From NCBI GenBank assembly GCA_046484535.1, contig JAWOIT010000101.1, forward strand, positions 1 to 7,692: a DNA stretch of 7,692 nucleotides, read 5' to 3'. The translations under genes and the position numbers were made by a program. This document shows, piece by piece, positions 6,233-7,692 of the stretch. Each line of letters starts with the position of its first letter. Within the stretch, counting starts at the first letter, position 1. Origin of the DNA: JAPHTQ01 sp046484535 (GTDB lineage: Bacteria; Pseudomonadota; Gammaproteobacteria; Thiohalomonadales; Thiohalomonadaceae). Below the pieces are notes generated by a model. It ran no database searches and had not been told where the DNA came from. It was given only the letters and a program-made list of their open reading frames with translations.

Positions 6233-6262
6233 TTGCAAGCGGCGCCCTGCCGCCCATATCTT
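6233..6262 (+). promoter_or_regulatory. Possible sigma70-type promoter of cyaY-esterase
   Basis: TTGCAA (6233-6238) and TATCTT (6257-6262) are 18 bp apart. The -35 lies in a 10-bp palindrome GCTTGCAAGC (6231-6240) and stands 7 bp from the -35 of the opposing lptM promoter, giving a compact back-to-back arrangement. Confidence 0.4.
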
Positions 6263-6309
6263 TAGGGTTTGTTGATCCCAGCCCCAACCAACCTACAGGC
6301 GGAGACCCC

Positions 6310-6633
6310 ATGACCGAATCCGAATTCAACCAGCGGGTGGACGACACCCTTGTCGCCATCGAAGAGGCGATCGATGAGGCCGGCGCCGATATCGACTACG
6401 AGGGCGCCGGCGGCATCCTCACCCTCACCATCGAGGCCAACGGCAGCCAGATCATCATCAACCGCCAGACACCGGTAAAACAGTTGTGGCTGGCCACCCG
6501 CCGCGGCGGCTACCACTATGACTGGTCCGATGAGGCCGAAGGCTGGGTGCTCGACAGCGACGGTACCCCCTTTGTCCGGATGCTCAACGAGGCACTGGTC
6601 GAACAGGGCGGCGAAGCGCTCGAGTTGGACTGA
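6310..6633 (+). CDS. cyaY: Frataxin-like iron-sulfur cluster assembly protein CyaY
   Basis: 107 residues, the normal size (E. coli 106). Bacterial frataxin binds iron and the cysteine desulfurase IscS, and tunes the rate of Fe-S cluster building on IscU in the cytosol. The N-terminal helix is acidic (ESEFNQRVDDTLVAIEEAIDEAGADIDYE, 3-31), as needed for iron and IscS contact. It is followed by the beta-sheet core GGILTLTIEANGSQIIINRQTPVKQLWLA with the conserved NRQ-P--QLWLA signature (about 51-62), then GGYHYDW (66-72). GGAG at 6301-6304 gives a good ribosome site. It diverges from lptM-lysA and its TGA shares one base with the start of the following esterase. Confidence 0.96.
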   Translation: MTESEFNQRVDDTLVAIEEAIDEAGADIDYEGAGGILTLTIEANGSQIIINRQTPVKQLWLATRRGGYHYDWSDEAEGWVLDSDGTPFVRMLNEALVEQGGEALELD

Positions 6634-7298
6634 TGAGTATGGACCTGCTCCCCGCACTGGTGATCGAGCCGCCGCAGACGGCCACCGCCTCGGTGATCTG
6701 GCTGCACGGCCTCGGCGCCGATGGTCACGATTTCGAGCCCATCGTCCCCGAACTCGGCCTGGGCGATGCACCGATCCGCTTCATCTTCCCCCATGCGCCG
6801 GAACGGCCGGTGACCGTCAACATGGGCTATGTGATGCGCGCCTGGTACGACCTCACCACTCTCGATCTCAGTGAAGGGGAAGACGAAGCCGGCACCCGCG
6901 AATCGGAACAACTGCTGCGGCACTGGATCGAACACGAAATTGCCCATGGGATCGCCGCCGAACGCATCATCCTCGCCGGCTTCTCCCAAGGCGGCGCCAT
7001 TGCGCTGCACACCGGCCTGCGCTACCCGGAAAAACTCGGCGGCATCATGGCGCTCTCCACCTACCTGCCGCTGGCGGACACGGTGGCCGATGAGAAACAC
7101 GCCGCCAACGCCGATACCCCGATCTTCATGGCCCACGGCAGCGACGACCCGGTCATTCCGCCGGCCTTCGCCGAACAGTCGCGGGATCAACTCCACTCCC
7201 TCGGCCATGAGGTGGAGTGGCACGAATACCCGATGCCACACAGTGTCTGCATGGAAGAGATCCAGGCGATCGGCGCCTGGCTCAAGCAAAGGCTTTAA
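6633..7298 (+). CDS. Alpha/beta-hydrolase carboxylesterase (phospholipase/carboxylesterase family)
   Basis: 221 residues, typical of the small bacterial carboxylesterase family related to Pseudomonas esterase II and eukaryotic acyl-protein thioesterases. It should hydrolyse short acyl esters or thioesters in the cytosol; no signal peptide is seen. The oxyanion-hole region is WLHGLGADGHDF (23-34), the nucleophile elbow GFSQGG has S118, the acid is D172 in HGSDDPVIP, and the base is H203 in YPMPHSV. All three catalytic residues are therefore present. The start at 6633 overlaps the cyaY stop by one base (TGATG), which suggests translational re-initiation; a second ATG at 6639 is a possible alternative. 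The physiological substrate cannot be told from sequence. It converges on a DUF938 gene across the REP cluster. Confidence 0.92.
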   Translation: MSMDLLPALVIEPPQTATASVIWLHGLGADGHDFEPIVPELGLGDAPIRFIFPHAPERPVTVNMGYVMRAWYDLTTLDLSEGEDEAGTRESEQLLRHWIEHEIAHGIAAERIILAGFSQGGAIALHTGLRYPEKLGGIMALSTYLPLADTVADEKHAANADTPIFMAHGSDDPVIPPAFAEQSRDQLHSLGHEVEWHEYPMPHSVCMEEIQAIGAWLKQRL

Positions 7299-7326
7299 CT
7301 GATGCACAGCCTGCAGGGAATATGCG

Positions 7327-7347
7327 CCACGTCAAGACGTGGACTCC
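7327..7347 (-). repeat. REP-like hairpin 1 (GGAG-type)
   Basis: The hairpin CCACGTC-AA-GACGTGG (7327-7342) has a perfect 7-bp stem. On the minus strand it is preceded by GGAGT, the tetranucleotide foot typical of one class of REP elements. It lies 29 bp after the esterase stop. Confidence 0.7.
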
Positions 7348-7377
7348 AACCCTTAATCTTCCCGAAGCCTGTTAGCC

Positions 7378-7398
7378 GGAGCACAACTCTTGAGTTGT
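7378..7398 (+). repeat. REP-like hairpin 2 (GGAG-type)
   Basis: GGAGC is followed by ACAACTC-TT-GAGTTGT (7383-7398), a perfect 7-bp stem. The unit, with the CCGAAC...AGTC tail at about 7411-7421, recurs 50 bp further on as hairpin 3. Confidence 0.7.
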
Positions 7399-7427
7399 CC
7401 ACGCGATAACCGAACGGAGTCAACTTC

Positions 7428-7448
7428 GGAGTACAACTCTCAAGTTGT
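7428..7448 (+). repeat. REP-like hairpin 3 (GGAG-type)
   Basis: GGAGT is followed by ACAACT-CTCA-AGTTGT (7433-7448). It is a direct repeat of hairpin 2 at a 50-bp period, with one stem pair lost. Confidence 0.7.
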
Positions 7449-7471
7449 CGACACCCAAGCCGAACAAAGTC

Positions 7472-7492
7472 CCACATCAAGACGTGGACTCC
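7472..7492 (-). repeat. REP-like hairpin 4 (GGAG-type)
   Basis: CCACATC-AA-GACGTGG (7472-7487) followed by ACTCC is the same unit as hairpin 1 with one mismatch in the stem, in the same minus orientation. It ends 12 bp from the stop of the converging DUF938 gene and may help to end or protect both transcripts. Confidence 0.7.
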
Positions 7493-7503
7493 AGCGCGCC
7501 ACT

Positions 7504-7692
7504 TCACTGCCGACGCCAAACCAGCATTCGGTTGTTCGCCGGCATGGCAAAGTCCCGGTAGAGGCGCATCCCCGCCGCCTCGGCCTCTTCACACAGCTTT
7601 TCAATATCCCGAATCCCGCTTTGCGGATCGCGGGCCTTGAGCCACTGATCGAAGCGCGCATTGCCCTCGGTGGTAAATCGGCCCCGATATTT
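7504..7692 (-). CDS. DUF938 methyltransferase-like protein, C-terminal 62 residues (5' end outside window)
   Basis: The minus strand is open from the window edge to a TGA at 7504-7506. The translation shows KYRGRFTTEGNARFDQWL and RDPQSGIRDIEKLCEEAEAA, ending in FAMPANNRMLVWRRQ. The blocks G-FT-EGNARFD-WL, RDP--GIRD and MPANNR-LVWRR are the C-terminal signature of the DUF938 family, predicted class I SAM-dependent methyltransferases related to human METTL26 and of unknown substrate. The SAM-binding part lies outside the window. It converges on the esterase with the REP cluster between them. Confidence 0.87.
   Translation of the reverse strand, partial: KYRGRFTTEGNARFDQWLKARDPQSGIRDIEKLCEEAEAAGMRLYRDFAMPANNRMLVWRRQ

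Noticed and set aside
6516..7307. A 263-codon minus-strand frame over cyaY and the esterase
   Set aside because: Antisense to two genes with intact catalytic or conserved motifs on the plus strand.
7327..7492. A CRISPR-like array
   Set aside because: The repeats are short palindromes in mixed orientation with uneven spacing and only two to four partly matching copies; this is REP-type structure, not CRISPR.

Overview
The window looks like a piece of a gammaproteobacterial chromosome. It is fairly GC-rich. It carries cyaY diverging from lptM-lysA, a layout typical of Gammaproteobacteria, and a cbpA-cbpM chaperone pair, together with REP-type palindromes whose foot is GGAG. An Mrp-type cation/proton antiporter would suit a marine, haline or alkaline setting, but that habitat, and any finer placement such as a Chromatiales-like sulfur oxidizer, is inference only.

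Layout from left to right. (1) 1-1596, minus strand: the N-terminal 532 codons of a Mrp/Mnh/Pha antiporter subunit A, cut by the window edge. (2) 1597-2178: no convincing gene. It holds a 122-bp miniature transposon (MITE) with IS4-like ends and an 11-bp target duplication, placed just upstream of cbpA. (3) 2179-3446, plus strand: cbpA and cbpM, a DnaJ-like co-chaperone and its modulator, 2 bp apart. (4) 3474-3818, minus strand: a two-helix YgaP-like/DUF2892 membrane protein, preceded by a 28-residue single-helix ORF that is easily missed. (5) 3883-4065: a second copy of the same MITE, 161 bp, with a different centre and its own perfect 11-bp target duplication. (6) 4068-6165, minus strand: an lptM-lysA-methyltransferase operon read from a good sigma70-like promoter. 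In many relatives dapF follows lysA; here a class I methyltransferase overlaps the lysA stop by 4 nt. (7) 6310-7298, plus strand: cyaY (frataxin-like) coupled by a 1-nt overlap to a serine carboxylesterase. (8) 7327-7492: a cluster of four REP-like hairpins between convergent genes. (9) 7504-7692, minus strand: the C-terminus of a DUF938 methyltransferase-like protein that runs off the window.

Most genes are ordinary housekeeping or stress functions: cation homeostasis, DnaK co-chaperone activity, lysine synthesis, outer-membrane assembly and iron-sulfur metabolism. The most unusual signal is between the genes. Two non-autonomous elements combine IS4-family-like terminal repeats with a REP-type GGAG palindrome. 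Each is flanked by a clear target duplication, and each sits where it can affect expression: one in the cbpA leader, the other directly after the methyltransferase stop codon. A distinct second REP family lies at the right end. No full defence system, CRISPR array, tRNA or rRNA is visible.
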